NCBI RefSeq assembly: GCF_004168035.1
Contig: NZ_SDPU01000028.1
Location: 1 to 64,000, forward strand
Source: Nocardioides iriomotensis
GTDB lineage: Bacteria; Actinomycetota; Actinomycetes; Propionibacteriales; Nocardioidaceae
Direction of reading: 5' to 3'
DNA: 64,000 nt
Positions 1-7,166 of the stretch are shown here, piece by piece. Within the stretch, counting starts at the first letter, position 1. The number at the start of each line of letters is the position of its first letter. The notes under the pieces are model-generated. The model saw nothing but the letters and a program-made list of their open reading frames with translations, was not told the DNA's origin and ran no database searches. A program made the position numbers and the translations under genes.

Positions 1-96
1 CGGGTGGGAGTGGGCCTTAGACAAGCCACATCCCATTCGGGGGTTCTCGTTCGTTCAAGCAGGCGCGCTGCTACCAACCTCGTGGCCGGGTACAAC

Positions 97-102
97 TAGC
101 GT
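97..102 (+). promoter_or_regulatory. Putative -10 element of dtd
   Basis: The hexamer TAGCGT fits the actinobacterial TANNNT -10 pattern. It predicts a transcription start near base 109, only two bases before the GTG start of dtd, so the mRNA would have almost no leader. No convincing -35 element is visible. Bases 1-96 upstream hold no gene I can support. Confidence 0.35.
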
Positions 103-110
103 CGGGCAGC

Positions 111-539
111 GTGCGAGCCGTCGTCCAGCGTGCCCTGAGCGCCTCCGTCACCGTCGCCGGCGAGGTCGTCGGCGCGATAGACGGCCCCGGGCTGGTGGTA
201 CTGCTCGGAGTGACGCACGAGGACGGTCCGGAGCAGGTGGCGTGGATGGCGCGGAAGATCTGGGGGCTTCGGATCCTGCGCGAGGAGCAGTCGGCGTCCG
301 ACCTGGGGGCGCCGGTGCTGGCGGTCTCCCAGTTCACGCTGTACGGCGACGCGCGGAAGGGGCGACGGCCGACCTGGAACGCGGCGGCGCCGGGCGAGGT
401 GTCGCAGCCGCTCTACGAGGCGTTCTGCACCGAGCTCGAGCAGCTCGGGGCAGAGGTGGCGCGCGGGGCGTTCGGCGCGGACATGCAGGTGGCGCTGGTC
501 AACGACGGTCCGGTGACGCTCGTGCTGGACAGCCCGTAG
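111..539 (+). CDS. dtd: D-aminoacyl-tRNA deacylase (Dtd)
   Basis: Hydrolyses the ester bond between tRNA and mischarged D-amino acids (and glycine on tRNA-Ala) in the cytosol, a proofreading step of translation. The 142-residue product has the family length and begins [15 protein letters not shown] as Dtd proteins do. It carries the two signature motifs: SQFTLYGD in the middle and NDGPVT near the C-terminus, which places the Gly-Pro motif in the active site. The GTG start has no Shine-Dalgarno sequence but sits just after a TANNNT hexamer, which suggests a leaderless message. It is convergent with the next gene. Confidence 0.95.
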   Translation: MRAVVQRALSASVTVAGEVVGAIDGPGLVVLLGVTHEDGPEQVAWMARKIWGLRILREEQSASDLGAPVLAVSQFTLYGDARKGRRPTWNAAAPGEVSQPLYEAFCTELEQLGAEVARGAFGADMQVALVNDGPVTLVLDSP

Positions 540-551
540 CCGTACCGCCGC

Positions 552-1796
552 TTAGCCTGCGACGCGGCCGATCTGGACCTCGCTGACCGCGATGGTGTTG
601 CGGGGACCGCGGGCGGAGGCGAGCACCTCCATCGTCACCGAGTCGGCCTGGACGGGCTTGATCCGCATCGTCTGCAGCGTGCGGTTGGTGGGGGCGCCGT
701 CGAGCTTCTGCACCACGGTGGTGCCGTCGGGGAACGTCCAGCGGACGCGGGTGATCCGGTTGTTCTCGGCGTACCGGTCGACGCCGCTGCGCGGGTCGGT
801 CTTCGCGTAGCCGGGGACCAGGGCAAGCTCGCCGATCTCCTCGGGCTCGACGAAGGTGAGCGAGAGGGTCTGGCCGACGCCGGTGCCGTTGCACCGCCAG
901 GCCGTGGTCAGGTCGCCGTCGTAGGCGCTGGTCGGCGGGTAGCCGATCTCGTTGCCGGCGGCGTCGACGCTGGAGGGCGCCTGGCACGAGGCGCTGGCGC
1001 CGCCGATCGGGGTGATCTCGACCGCGCCCTGGTAGGCGTCCGGCGCCTGGTTCGCGGAGCTGTCGGAGCCGCCGCTGCCGCCGCCCTGGCCGGCGGCGTC
1101 GTCGACGCCGTCCTCGACCAGGACGCCGTCGGGCTTGTCGGCGGAGACGTCGGTGTCGCCGAAGGAGCTGGAGACCACCCGGCCGATCAGGTACGCCCCC
1201 AGCACCAGCGCGAGCACGAGCCCGCCGAGCAGGGCGGGTGCGAACCAGCCGGGACGCGGCGGGCGGGGCTCCTCGGCGTGCGTCGGCGCATAGGGGACGT
1301 CGTCGTCGGACCGGGATCCGCGCCAGATCGGTCCGGTGTCGAAGCCGGGCTCCGGCTCGGGTTCGTAGCGGGCGACGGGGACCAGTTCGGGCTCGGGCTC
1401 CGGCTCGGGCTCCCACGCAGCCTCAGGCTCCGCGGGTACGGCGTCCAGCGGGACGACCTGGGTGGGCTCGACGTCGCCGTCGTCCCAGGCGTCGTCGGCG
1501 AAGAGCCAGCCGCGCACGGTGGCGTGGGGGTGCTCCGGCTCGGGCTCCGGCTCCGTCCCGGGCTCGCCCAGGAGCTCCGTGGCGAGGTCGACCTCCGGCT
1601 CGTCGTCCGGCTCCCACTCGTCCTCGGGCTCGGGATCCGGATCGGGATCGGCGAGCAGCCGGTGCGCGGGTTCGCGCTGCTCCGGCACGTGCCCGGAGGC
1701 CTCGAGGAAGGCGCGTTCGTACCCCCGGCGGTACGCCTCGGCGTACTCCGGTGGCAGGTCCGGCGGCAGTCCGCCGGGGACGTGGGGGTCGGACAC
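552..1796 (-). CDS. Acidic single-pass membrane protein with C-terminal discoidin-like (NADase-type glycan-binding) domain
   Basis: A 414-residue protein. Residues 1 to about 185 are hydrophilic and acidic with long runs of Glu-Pro; one hydrophobic segment (FAPALLGGLVLALVLGAYLI) follows at about 190-212. The C-terminal 140 residues resemble the discoidin-like domain often annotated as NADase-type glycan-binding, with Cys pairs, a SAYDGDLTTAWRCNG motif and a beta-sandwich pattern. The topology suggests a cytoplasmic acidic head and an extracellular carbohydrate-binding tail. The GTG at 1796 is chosen because the reading frame upstream loses protein-like composition. Its function is unknown; the domain assignment rests on motif resemblance only. 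Confidence 0.75.
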   Translation of the reverse strand: MSDPHVPGGLPPDLPPEYAEAYRRGYERAFLEASGHVPEQREPAHRLLADPDPDPEPEDEWEPDDEPEVDLATELLGEPGTEPEPEPEHPHATVRGWLFADDAWDDGDVEPTQVVPLDAVPAEPEAAWEPEPEPEPELVPVARYEPEPEPGFDTGPIWRGSRSDDDVPYAPTHAEEPRPPRPGWFAPALLGGLVLALVLGAYLIGRVVSSSFGDTDVSADKPDGVLVEDGVDDAAGQGGGSGGSDSSANQAPDAYQGAVEITPIGGASASCQAPSSVDAAGNEIGYPPTSAYDGDLTTAWRCNGTGVGQTLSLTFVEPEEIGELALVPGYAKTDPRSGVDRYAENNRITRVRWTFPDGTTVVQKLDGAPTNRTLQTMRIKPVQADSVTMEVLASARGPRNTIAVSEVQIGRVAG

Positions 1797-1885
1797 AGCA
1801 GACCAGACTACGAAGGGGCGACGAAGGGGCCAAAACAGTGGTCTACCCGCAGACCGGGACAGCCAACCCCCGCGCGGACGCACGA

Positions 1886-1916
1886 GACCCCGGTCCGCGC
1901 GCGGCGGACCGGGGTC
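1886..1916 (-). terminator. Strong hairpin downstream of sseC
   Basis: A perfect 13-bp GC-rich inverted repeat (arm GACCCCGGTCCGC) with a 5-base loop lies 11 bases after the sseC stop. No U-tract follows, as is common for terminators in high-GC actinobacteria. It probably ends the sulfur operon. Confidence 0.7.
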
Positions 1917-1926
1917 CCGGGGATGC

Positions 1927-2223
1927 TCAGATCGGGATGGCGACCTCGGCGACGACGCCCTTCTGGGCGACGACCTGCTTGTCGACGGTCTCCGCCTGCG
2001 GGGCCAGGGTGCGCAGCGTCCACTCCCCCGGCGCCGCGAAGAACCGGAAGTGGCCGGTCGCCGAGGTGGGCACCTCGGCGGTGAACTCGCCAGTGCGGTC
2101 GAGCAGCCGCACGTAGGCGTTGCCGACCGGCTCGTCACCGCGCAGGACCTGGCCCTGGATCACCGACTCCTTGGCCACGTCGATCCCGTCGAGGGACAGG
2201 CCGCCCTTGGTCGCGCCGCACAT
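1927..2223 (-). CDS. sseC: DUF1416 family protein SseC
   Basis: A 98-residue protein matching the DUF1416/SseC family that sits next to thiosulfate sulfurtransferase genes in actinobacteria (SseC beside CysA2/CysA3 in Mycobacterium tuberculosis). Near the N-terminus it has the Cys-containing start MCGATKGGLSLDG, then a carboxypeptidase-regulatory-like beta-sandwich pattern (IQGQVLRGDEPVGNAYVRLL, GHFRFFAAPGEWTL). The biochemical role is not known; linkage implies sulfur transfer or thiosulfate use. Its ATG overlaps the TGA of the upstream sulfurtransferase by one base, so translation is probably coupled. Confidence 0.9.
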   Translation of the reverse strand: MCGATKGGLSLDGIDVAKESVIQGQVLRGDEPVGNAYVRLLDRTGEFTAEVPTSATGHFRFFAAPGEWTLRTLAPQAETVDKQVVAQKGVVAEVAIPI

Positions 2224-3071
2224 CAGGCCTCACCCGCCTCGTCACCGAGGGCGACCGGGACGCCCACGAGGGAGCCGTACTCGGTCCAGGAGCCGTCGTA
2301 GTTCTTCACCTTCTGCTGGCCGAGCAGCTCGCGCAGCACGAACCAGGTGTGGCTCGAGCGCTCGCCGATGCGGCAGTAGGCGATGGTGTCCTTGCCCCAG
2401 TCGACGCCGGCCTCGGTGTAGAGCTGCTTGAGCTCGTCGTCGGACTTGAACGTGCCGTCGTCGTTGGCCGCCTTGCTCCACGGCACGTTGGCCGCGGTCG
2501 GGATGTGGCCGGCGCGCTGGGCCTGCTCCTGCGGGAGGTGGGCCGGGGCGAGGAGGCGGCCGGCGTACTCGTCGGGGCTGCGGACGTCGACGAGGTTCTG
2601 CACGCCGATGGACTCCACGACCTCGTCGCGGAACGCGCGGATCGACTTGTCCTGCTCCTGGGCGGTGTACGTCGTGGCCTCGCGCTTGGGCAGCTCGTCG
2701 GTGAGCTCGCGGCTGTCGAGCTCCCACTTCTTGCGGCCGCCGTCGAGGAGCTTGACGTCCTGGTGGCCGTAGAGCTTGAAGTACCAGTAGGCGTACGCGG
2801 CGAACCAGTTGTTGTTGCCGCCGTACAGCACGACGGTGTTGTCGTTGCCGACCCCCTTGCCGGAGAGCAGGGCCTCGAACTGCTGCTTGTTGACGAAGTC
2901 GCGGCGGACCTGGTCCTGCAGCTCGGTGGTCCAGTCGAGCTTGATGGCGCCCTTGATGTGGCCCTTGTCGTAGGAGGTGGTGTCCTCGTCGACCTCCACC
3001 AGCACCACCTTGGGGTCGTCCAGGTGCTCCTGGACCCAGTCGGCGGTGACGAGTGCGGTATCGCGGCTCAT
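2223..3071 (-). CDS. Thiosulfate sulfurtransferase (rhodanese, CysA2/SseA-like)
   Basis: Transfers sulfane sulfur from thiosulfate to an acceptor such as cyanide or a thiol. It is a 282-residue two-rhodanese-domain enzyme: an inactive N-terminal domain (about 5-125) and a catalytic C-terminal domain (about 145-275). The active-site loop is CRIGERSSHTWFVL with the nucleophile at Cys233, the form typical of mycobacterial CysA2/CysA3. The middle gene of a three-gene operon: a DUF4395 membrane protein lies upstream and SseC is one base into its stop codon. The start Met is at 3071. A leader peptide and two hairpins upstream of the operon suggest control by cysteine supply. Confidence 0.93.
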   Translation of the reverse strand: MSRDTALVTADWVQEHLDDPKVVLVEVDEDTTSYDKGHIKGAIKLDWTTELQDQVRRDFVNKQQFEALLSGKGVGNDNTVVLYGGNNNWFAAYAYWYFKLYGHQDVKLLDGGRKKWELDSRELTDELPKREATTYTAQEQDKSIRAFRDEVVESIGVQNLVDVRSPDEYAGRLLAPAHLPQEQAQRAGHIPTAANVPWSKAANDDGTFKSDDELKQLYTEAGVDWGKDTIAYCRIGERSSHTWFVLRELLGQQKVKNYDGSWTEYGSLVGVPVALGDEAGEA

Positions 3072-3133
3072 GTCTTTCCTTCCTAGCGCCGACCCTCGTC
3101 GGCAGTTCTTCTTCTGGTCGTGAGATGTGGTGG

Positions 3134-3628
3134 TCAGTTGGCCCGGGCCGGCGCCAGCCGCCGACCCAGCAGATAGAGCTCGCAGCCCAGGCAGAAGCCG
3201 AAGACCGCGTTGAGGAACGCCGCCGCGAGCGCGAACCCGGTGGCGACCGAGCCGAGGAGCGTGGCGCCCGTGACGTAGCCGACGAGCGCCACGAGCGCGA
3301 AGCCGAGACCGACGCCCTGGGCGAATCGCGGCGGGGCCGGGTCCTCGAGCTCGGCCGGGGGCGCGAGGCGCGGACGGACGAGCGTGCGGAACACCCAGGA
3401 GTACGGCGTGCGCTGGATGCCGAGCCCGGCGCCGATCGCGAACACGACCGCCTGCGCGGCGACGAGCACGACCGTCAGCGTGGACGGGGCCGCCACCAGG
3501 GCGACCGCGAGCACGAGCAGGGTCACGCTCGCGACGAAGCGCGGCCCGCGCGGGTCGATGCCGCCGGAGCGTGACGCATCGCGCGCCGAGCCGGTTGTGC
3601 CGGGCGTGCTCGAGGTGCTCACGGTCAT
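3134..3628 (-). CDS. DUF4395 family membrane protein
   Basis: A 164-residue membrane protein with about four hydrophobic segments. Near the C-terminus it has the family's paired Cys motif FGFCLGCELYLL, which could bind a metal or take part in thiol redox chemistry at the membrane. DUF4395 genes are recurrent neighbours of thioredoxin and thiosulfate sulfurtransferase genes in actinobacteria. First structural gene of this operon; a good ribosome binding site (AGGAG) lies just before the ATG. The exact role is unknown; transport or reduction of sulfur compounds is an inference from context. Confidence 0.88.
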   Translation of the reverse strand: MTVSTSSTPGTTGSARDASRSGGIDPRGPRFVASVTLLVLAVALVAAPSTLTVVLVAAQAVVFAIGAGLGIQRTPYSWVFRTLVRPRLAPPAELEDPAPPRFAQGVGLGFALVALVGYVTGATLLGSVATGFALAAAFLNAVFGFCLGCELYLLGRRLAPARAN

Positions 3629-3655
3629 GGTCGATCTCCTGCGCCAGTCGGGAGG

Positions 3656-3678
3656 GCAGGCCCGGGCGGCGGGCCTGC
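3656..3678 (-). promoter_or_regulatory. GC-rich hairpin just upstream of the DUF4395 ribosome binding site
   Basis: A perfect 9-bp inverted repeat (GCAGGCCCG pairing with CGGGCCTGC) with a 5-base loop lies in the leader between the small peptide stop (3755) and the DUF4395 start (3628), ending about 15 bases before its Shine-Dalgarno sequence. It could act as an attenuator or block ribosome access. No U-run follows on the minus strand. Confidence 0.5.
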
Positions 3679-3703
3679 AGGGGGCACGGGCACGGCAACC
3701 CCA

Positions 3704-3725
3704 CGACTCATTCTCTAGTGAGTCG
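3704..3725 (-). promoter_or_regulatory. Second leader hairpin of the sulfur operon
   Basis: A 7-bp inverted repeat (CGACTCA with TGAGTCG, 8-base loop) sits between the leader peptide stop and the stronger hairpin at 3656-3678. The two could form alternative structures depending on ribosome position. Seen directly as symmetry; function is inferred. Confidence 0.35.
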
Positions 3726-3754
3726 CTAGAAAAAGAAAGGTTGCGACGTTCCCG

Positions 3755-3832
3755 TCAGCGCATTCGACACAGCGCCGAGCGCACGCGGCAGTGGTCGACT
3801 GCGCGCCGCTTGGTCAGCATGGTCGTGGACAT
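3755..3832 (-). CDS. Cys-containing leader peptide (Ms5788A-type, LTKRRAVD family), 25 residues
   Basis: A 25-codon gene, begun by ATG at 3832, ends at a TGA at 3757-3755. The product contains MLTKRRAVDHCRVR, the hallmark of actinobacterial leader peptides found before sulfur-metabolism genes, with Cys15 and Cys22. In mycobacteria, related leaderless Cys-rich ORFs act as cysteine-responsive attenuators (established for that family). Here it lies 127 bases before the DUF4395 start, with two hairpins between. A TANNNT -10 hexamer puts the transcription start at or one base before the ATG. The Cys residues are separate, not a run as in the mycobacterial examples. A second in-frame ATG at 3820 is possible. 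Confidence 0.82.
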   Translation of the reverse strand: MSTTMLTKRRAVDHCRVRSALCRMR

Positions 3833-3839
3833 GACGACA

Positions 3840-3845
3840 ACAGTA
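3840..3845 (-). promoter_or_regulatory. Putative -10 element of the sulfur operon leader
   Basis: TACTGT on the minus strand, seven bases before the leader ATG, fits TANNNT and predicts transcription from base 3833 or 3832, that is, a leaderless peptide gene. A TTGGTG hexamer 19 bases further upstream is a possible -35 element. Confidence 0.5.
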
Positions 3846-3921
3846 GGGCGACCCCGGACCAGCCCACCAACGCTCGTCTCACATCATGGATAGGGGGTCC
3901 ACTTTGTGGACGTCGGGAGAC

Positions 3922-4884
3922 TCAGCGCAGCTGCGGCCGCACGTGCAGCCCGACCTCGGGGTCGACGACGACCTCCTGCCCCGCGGGCAGCCCGTCGGCG
4001 TCGAGGACGGCGTCGACCGGGACGTTGCGCTTGACCATCGCCAGCGCGATCGGGCCCAGCTCGTGGTGCCGGGCGGAGGTGCCGACGAAGCCGACCTGCT
4101 TGCCGTCGAGCAGCAGCGGCGCGCCGCGCGCGGGCAGCCGGTTGGCGGAACCGTCGAGGTGCAGCAGGGTCAGCCGGCGGGGCGGGCGGCCCAGCGTGTG
4201 CACGCGGGCGACGGTCTCCTGCCCGCGGTAGCAGCCCTTGTCGAGATGCACGGCGGGACCGACCCAGCCGGCCTCGTTGGGGATGGTGCGGTGGTCGGTG
4301 TCGAGGCCCAGCCGCGGCTCGCCCCGCGCGATCCGCAGCGCCTCGAACGCCCAGAGCCCGCAGGCCGGTCCCGCGGCCTCGGCGAAGGCGGTGAGCTCGT
4401 CGCGGGGGACCAGCACGTAGCCGGAGTACGGCGCGCCGTCGACCCGGGCCTGCGGCCGCCAGACGACCGCGAGCTCGTCGGTCACGTCGGTCACCTCGAC
4501 GCGCATCATGAAGCGCATCCGGTCCAGCCACTCCACCAGCGCGGGTGCCTCGCCCGGCTCGACGTGCGCGGTGAAGGCCTCGCCGTCGTCGGCGCCGTAC
4601 AGCGCGTGCTCGACGTGGCCCTGCGGGCTGAGCACCAGCGTGCCGGTCACCTGACCGGGCGCCAGGGCCTCGACGTGCTGCGAGGTCAGCGAGTGCAGCC
4701 AGGTCAGCCGGTCGGGGCCGCTGACCCGGACCACGCCACGGTGGGACAGGTCGACGAAGCCCTCGCCCGACTCGAGCGTGCGCTGCTCGACGTTGAACGA
4801 GCCGTAGTGCGCGGCGACCGGCGCGTCGGGGCCGTCGCCGGCGACGGCGCCGGGCAGGTCGAGGAGCGGGCTGCGGTAGGTCAT
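3922..4884 (-). CDS. ygfZ: Folate-binding protein YgfZ/GcvT-like (Fe-S cluster assembly)
   Basis: A tetrahydrofolate-binding protein of the YgfZ family, related to the glycine cleavage T-protein and needed for maturation or repair of some iron-sulfur enzymes. The 320-residue product has the defining motif KGCYRGQE at 216-223 with its invariant Cys, and an N-terminal GcvT-like fold (FVDLSHRGVVRVSGPDR). The start at 4884 overlaps the stop of the upstream thioredoxin gene as ATGA, so the two are translationally coupled. A redox partner role for the thioredoxin is an inference from that coupling. Confidence 0.92.
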   Translation of the reverse strand: MTYRSPLLDLPGAVAGDGPDAPVAAHYGSFNVEQRTLESGEGFVDLSHRGVVRVSGPDRLTWLHSLTSQHVEALAPGQVTGTLVLSPQGHVEHALYGADDGEAFTAHVEPGEAPALVEWLDRMRFMMRVEVTDVTDELAVVWRPQARVDGAPYSGYVLVPRDELTAFAEAAGPACGLWAFEALRIARGEPRLGLDTDHRTIPNEAGWVGPAVHLDKGCYRGQETVARVHTLGRPPRRLTLLHLDGSANRLPARGAPLLLDGKQVGFVGTSARHHELGPIALAMVKRNVPVDAVLDADGLPAGQEVVVDPEVGLHVRPQLR

Positions 4885-5381
4885 CTCGTCTCCATGGTGC
4901 CAGGAGGGTCGACCACGCGGGCCAGCGTGGCGAGGACGGCGTCCTTGGTGGGGGCGCCCGCGGCGCGGGACACCTCGCGCCCGCCGTGGTCGAGGATCAG
5001 CGTGGTGGGCGTGCGCAGCACGCCGAGCCGCCGGACCAGCTCGAGGTGGTGCTCGGCGTCGATCTCGACGTGCTCGACGCCGGGGACGAGCTGCGCGACG
5101 TCGGCGAGCACGCGGCGGGTGGCGCGACACGGCGCGCAGAACGCCGACGAGAACTGCAGCAGGGTGGCCCGCTCGCCGAGCTGGTGCTGCAGGTCGGAGC
5201 CGTCGAGCACGCTCGGCTCGCCGGGATCGGACCCGGCGGGCGCGGTGGTCTCGACAGGCGCCGCCGGCCGAGGGCGGATCTGGTGCGTGCCGCGGAAGCG
5301 CCCGTCGCGGGCGGCCCGGAGCAGGCCGAACCCGGTCGCGAGCACGAGCACCACGACCAGGACCCACACGCCTTGGCTCAT
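4881..5381 (-). CDS. Membrane-anchored thioredoxin family protein
   Basis: A 166-residue thiol-disulfide oxidoreductase. One N-terminal transmembrane segment (about 4-22) is followed by a linker and a thioredoxin fold with the active site CAPC at 82-85 and the cis-Pro motif TPTTLIL. The catalytic domain is probably tethered to the membrane; which face cannot be decided from sequence alone, though the Arg-rich stretch after the segment suggests a cytoplasmic domain. Its stop codon overlaps the ygfZ start by four bases. The divergent gene starts 54 bases away. Confidence 0.87.
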   Translation of the reverse strand: MSQGVWVLVVVLVLATGFGLLRAARDGRFRGTHQIRPRPAAPVETTAPAGSDPGEPSVLDGSDLQHQLGERATLLQFSSAFCAPCRATRRVLADVAQLVPGVEHVEIDAEHHLELVRRLGVLRTPTTLILDHGGREVSRAAGAPTKDAVLATLARVVDPPGTMETR

Positions 5382-5435
5382 GACGGCGACAACACCGGGC
5401 GCGGGCGGGACATTCCGGACCGTAGGCTTCGCCGC

Positions 5436-5687
5436 ATGCTCGCCGACGTCGCCCCGCTCGTCGTGCTGACCGCGCTGGTGGTCGCCGCCGGGACCGCGGA
5501 CCGCACCGGCCGTGCCGGGGCCGTGGCGCTGGCGCTGCTGTCGGTGGCGTGGCTGCTGGTGAACGGCCCGGTCGAGGGGCTGGTGCTGCTGCGGTTCACC
5601 CCGGACCACGGGCTGACCGGGGCGGACCTCGCCGGGCTGGCGGGCCTCGCGCTCGCGGCGTGGCGGTGGCGCTCGACGGGCCTGTAG
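5436..5687 (+). CDS. Small hypothetical membrane protein, 83 residues
   Basis: An 83-residue, largely hydrophobic product with two or three membrane segments ([41 protein letters not shown]). Divergently transcribed from the thioredoxin gene across a short promoter region. I do not recognise a family. The coding call rests on the consistent hydrophobic pattern, high third-position GC and lack of any competing gene on either strand. Confidence 0.6.
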   Translation: MLADVAPLVVLTALVVAAGTADRTGRAGAVALALLSVAWLLVNGPVEGLVLLRFTPDHGLTGADLAGLAGLALAAWRWRSTGL

Positions 5688-5741
5688 GTCACCGGGGTCC
5701 CCGCGGCGGTGCGAGCGGAGCGAGCAGCGTCGTGGGGTGGA

Positions 5742-6065
5742 TCATCCGCCGGCGAACGGCGGCAGCAGCTCGACGGTGTCTCCGGCGCGGACCTCGACCT
5801 CGGTCGGGTCGTGCGCCCCGACCGGGCGGTCCCCCACCAGGACCGAGCACACCCCGACGACGTCGGCCAGCCGCGGCCGGTCGGCGTGCCGGTCGCGGAC
5901 CTGCTTCAGCAGCACGTCGAGCGTCGTACCGGGGCCGACGTCGAACCGGTCGGACTCCACCCCGGCGGCGGCGCGCGCGGCCGCCCAGTAGCGCACCGTC
6001 ACCTGCCCGCCCCCGGGGACCGAGGCGGGTGAGGTTCCGGACAGTTCCGGCTGCGGCCCACCCAT
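5742..6065 (-). CDS. MoaD/ThiS family sulfur carrier protein
   Basis: A ubiquitin-like sulfur carrier that ends in the required Gly-Gly (PPFAGG). It resembles MoaD, the small subunit of molybdopterin synthase, which carries a thiocarboxylate for cofactor synthesis: [14 protein letters not shown] at the start of the fold and [14 protein letters not shown] near the end. The ATG at 6065 has an AGGA eight bases upstream; a GTG at 6002 would give a tighter 86-residue protein. No MoaE or other molybdenum cofactor gene is next to it. Divergent from glnR. Confidence 0.85.
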   Translation of the reverse strand: MGGPQPELSGTSPASVPGGGQVTVRYWAAARAAAGVESDRFDVGPGTTLDVLLKQVRDRHADRPRLADVVGVCSVLVGDRPVGAHDPTEVEVRAGDTVELLPPFAGG

Positions 6066-6071
6066 GTCCGA

Positions 6072-6077
6072 TATCCT
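6072..6077 (+). promoter_or_regulatory. Putative -10 element of glnR
   Basis: TATCCT matches TANNNT and would start transcription near base 6084, about 60 bases before the glnR ATG. It lies within the first bases upstream of the divergent moaD-like gene, so the two promoters probably overlap. Confidence 0.35.
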
Positions 6078-6145
6078 GCCGTATCACTGCTCAACGGCGA
6101 GCGGGTGCCAGTCCTCTGCCCGGGGCGACACCACTGGGAGGTGCC

Positions 6146-6862
6146 ATGAGCGCACTGCTGCTGTTGACCAGCACGACGCAGCCCTCGGCCGACGTGCTGC
6201 CCGCCCTCGCCCTGCTGCCGCACCAGGTCCGCATCCTGCCCGCCGAGGGCAGCGCCCTGCTCGAGGCGCCCGACGTCGACGTCGTCCTCGTCGACGGCCG
6301 CAAGGAGCTCGCCCACGCCCGCGACCTGTGCCGGCTGATCCGGACCACCGGCTCCGACTCCCCCGTGCTGCTCATCGTCACCGAGGGCGGCCTGTCCGTG
6401 GTGAGCGCCGACTGGGGCATGGACGACGTGCTGCTGCACACCGCCGGCCCCGCCGAGGTCGAGGCCCGGCTCCGACTCGCGGTCGGCCGGCTGGCCGCGC
6501 AGCGCGACACCGACGACCCCGAGGCGCACATCATCCGCTCCGGCGAGGTCACCGTCGACGACGCGACCTACACCGCGAAGCTGGGTGGCCGGCCGCTGGA
6601 CCTGACGTTCAAGGAGTTCGAGCTCCTCAAGTACCTCGCGCAGCACCCCGGCCGGGTCTTCACCCGCGAGCAGCTGCTGCAGGAGGTGTGGGGCTACGAC
6701 TACTTCGGCGGCACCCGCACCGTCGACGTGCACGTGCGCCGGCTGCGCGCGAAGCTCGGCCCCGACAACGAGACGCTGATCGGCACCGTCCGCAACGTCG
6801 GCTACAGGTTCGTGCTGCCGCCCAAGGAGGGCTCGGTCGACAGGGAGACCACGGACGCCTGA
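6146..6862 (+). CDS. glnR: Nitrogen regulator GlnR (orphan OmpR-type response regulator)
   Basis: The global activator/repressor of nitrogen assimilation in actinobacteria, acting on genes such as glnA, amtB and nir. It is 238 residues long, with a degenerate receiver domain (1 to about 110) that keeps Asp50 in VDG but lacks the usual acidic pocket, then a winged-helix DNA-binding domain (about 130-225) containing [20 protein letters not shown] and [18 protein letters not shown]. No partner kinase is present, as expected for GlnR. GGGAGG precedes the ATG. Its 3' end overlaps the convergent small membrane protein gene by 61 bases. Confidence 0.95.
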   Translation: MSALLLLTSTTQPSADVLPALALLPHQVRILPAEGSALLEAPDVDVVLVDGRKELAHARDLCRLIRTTGSDSPVLLIVTEGGLSVVSADWGMDDVLLHTAGPAEVEARLRLAVGRLAAQRDTDDPEAHIIRSGEVTVDDATYTAKLGGRPLDLTFKEFELLKYLAQHPGRVFTREQLLQEVWGYDYFGGTRTVDVHVRRLRAKLGPDNETLIGTVRNVGYRFVLPPKEGSVDRETTDA

Positions 6863-7143
6863 GCCGCCTGAGCCGGCTGAGGCGCCTCAGCCGGCTGAGC
6901 GGCCTCCGGTGCCTGGCGCTGCTCGGGTACGGCGAGCGCCGGCGGCGCCTCCGGCGAGACCGCAGCGACCGGCGCAACGGGGGCGACCGGGATCGCCAGG
7001 ATCGGCTCGGGGTCGGGCGTCCGCCCCGTCCGCCGTACCGCCGCCGGCAGGGTGTCCTCCAGCCACGCCATCCACAGCAGGAACCCCAGGCACAGCCACG
7101 GGAAGACCAGGACCCCCACGAACATGGTCAGCAGGTCGAGCAT
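6802..7143 (-). CDS. Small membrane protein with Pro/Ala-rich tail, 113 residues
   Basis: The N-terminus is a single membrane segment ([20 protein letters not shown]); the rest is a low-complexity Pro-Ala-Glu tail. AGGAG lies six bases before the ATG, which supports expression. Divergent from mshD (24 bases between starts) and convergent with glnR, whose last 20 codons it overlaps on the other strand. The tail covers a perfect 26-bp palindrome. No family recognised; the tail may simply be coding sequence that has grown across a terminator. Confidence 0.6.
   Translation of the reverse strand: MLDLLTMFVGVLVFPWLCLGFLLWMAWLEDTLPAAVRRTGRTPDPEPILAIPVAPVAPVAAVSPEAPPALAVPEQRQAPEAAQPAEAPQPAQAAQASVVSLSTEPSLGGSTNL
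6871..6896. repeat. Perfect 26-bp palindrome after glnR
   Basis: A 13-base arm (AGCCGGCTGAGGC) is followed directly by its reverse complement, nine bases after the glnR stop codon. It would form a long stem in RNA from either strand and may end glnR transcription. It lies inside the coding sequence of the convergent membrane protein, in the Pro/Ala-rich tail. Confidence 0.75.
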
Positions 7144-7166
7144 CGGTGGCTCCTAGAGTTCGTGCC

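Noticed and set aside
1340-1680. Repetitive GC-rich DNA that might be a tandem repeat or CRISPR-like element
   Set aside because: It encodes the Glu-Pro runs of a membrane protein; repeat units are irregular and in frame.
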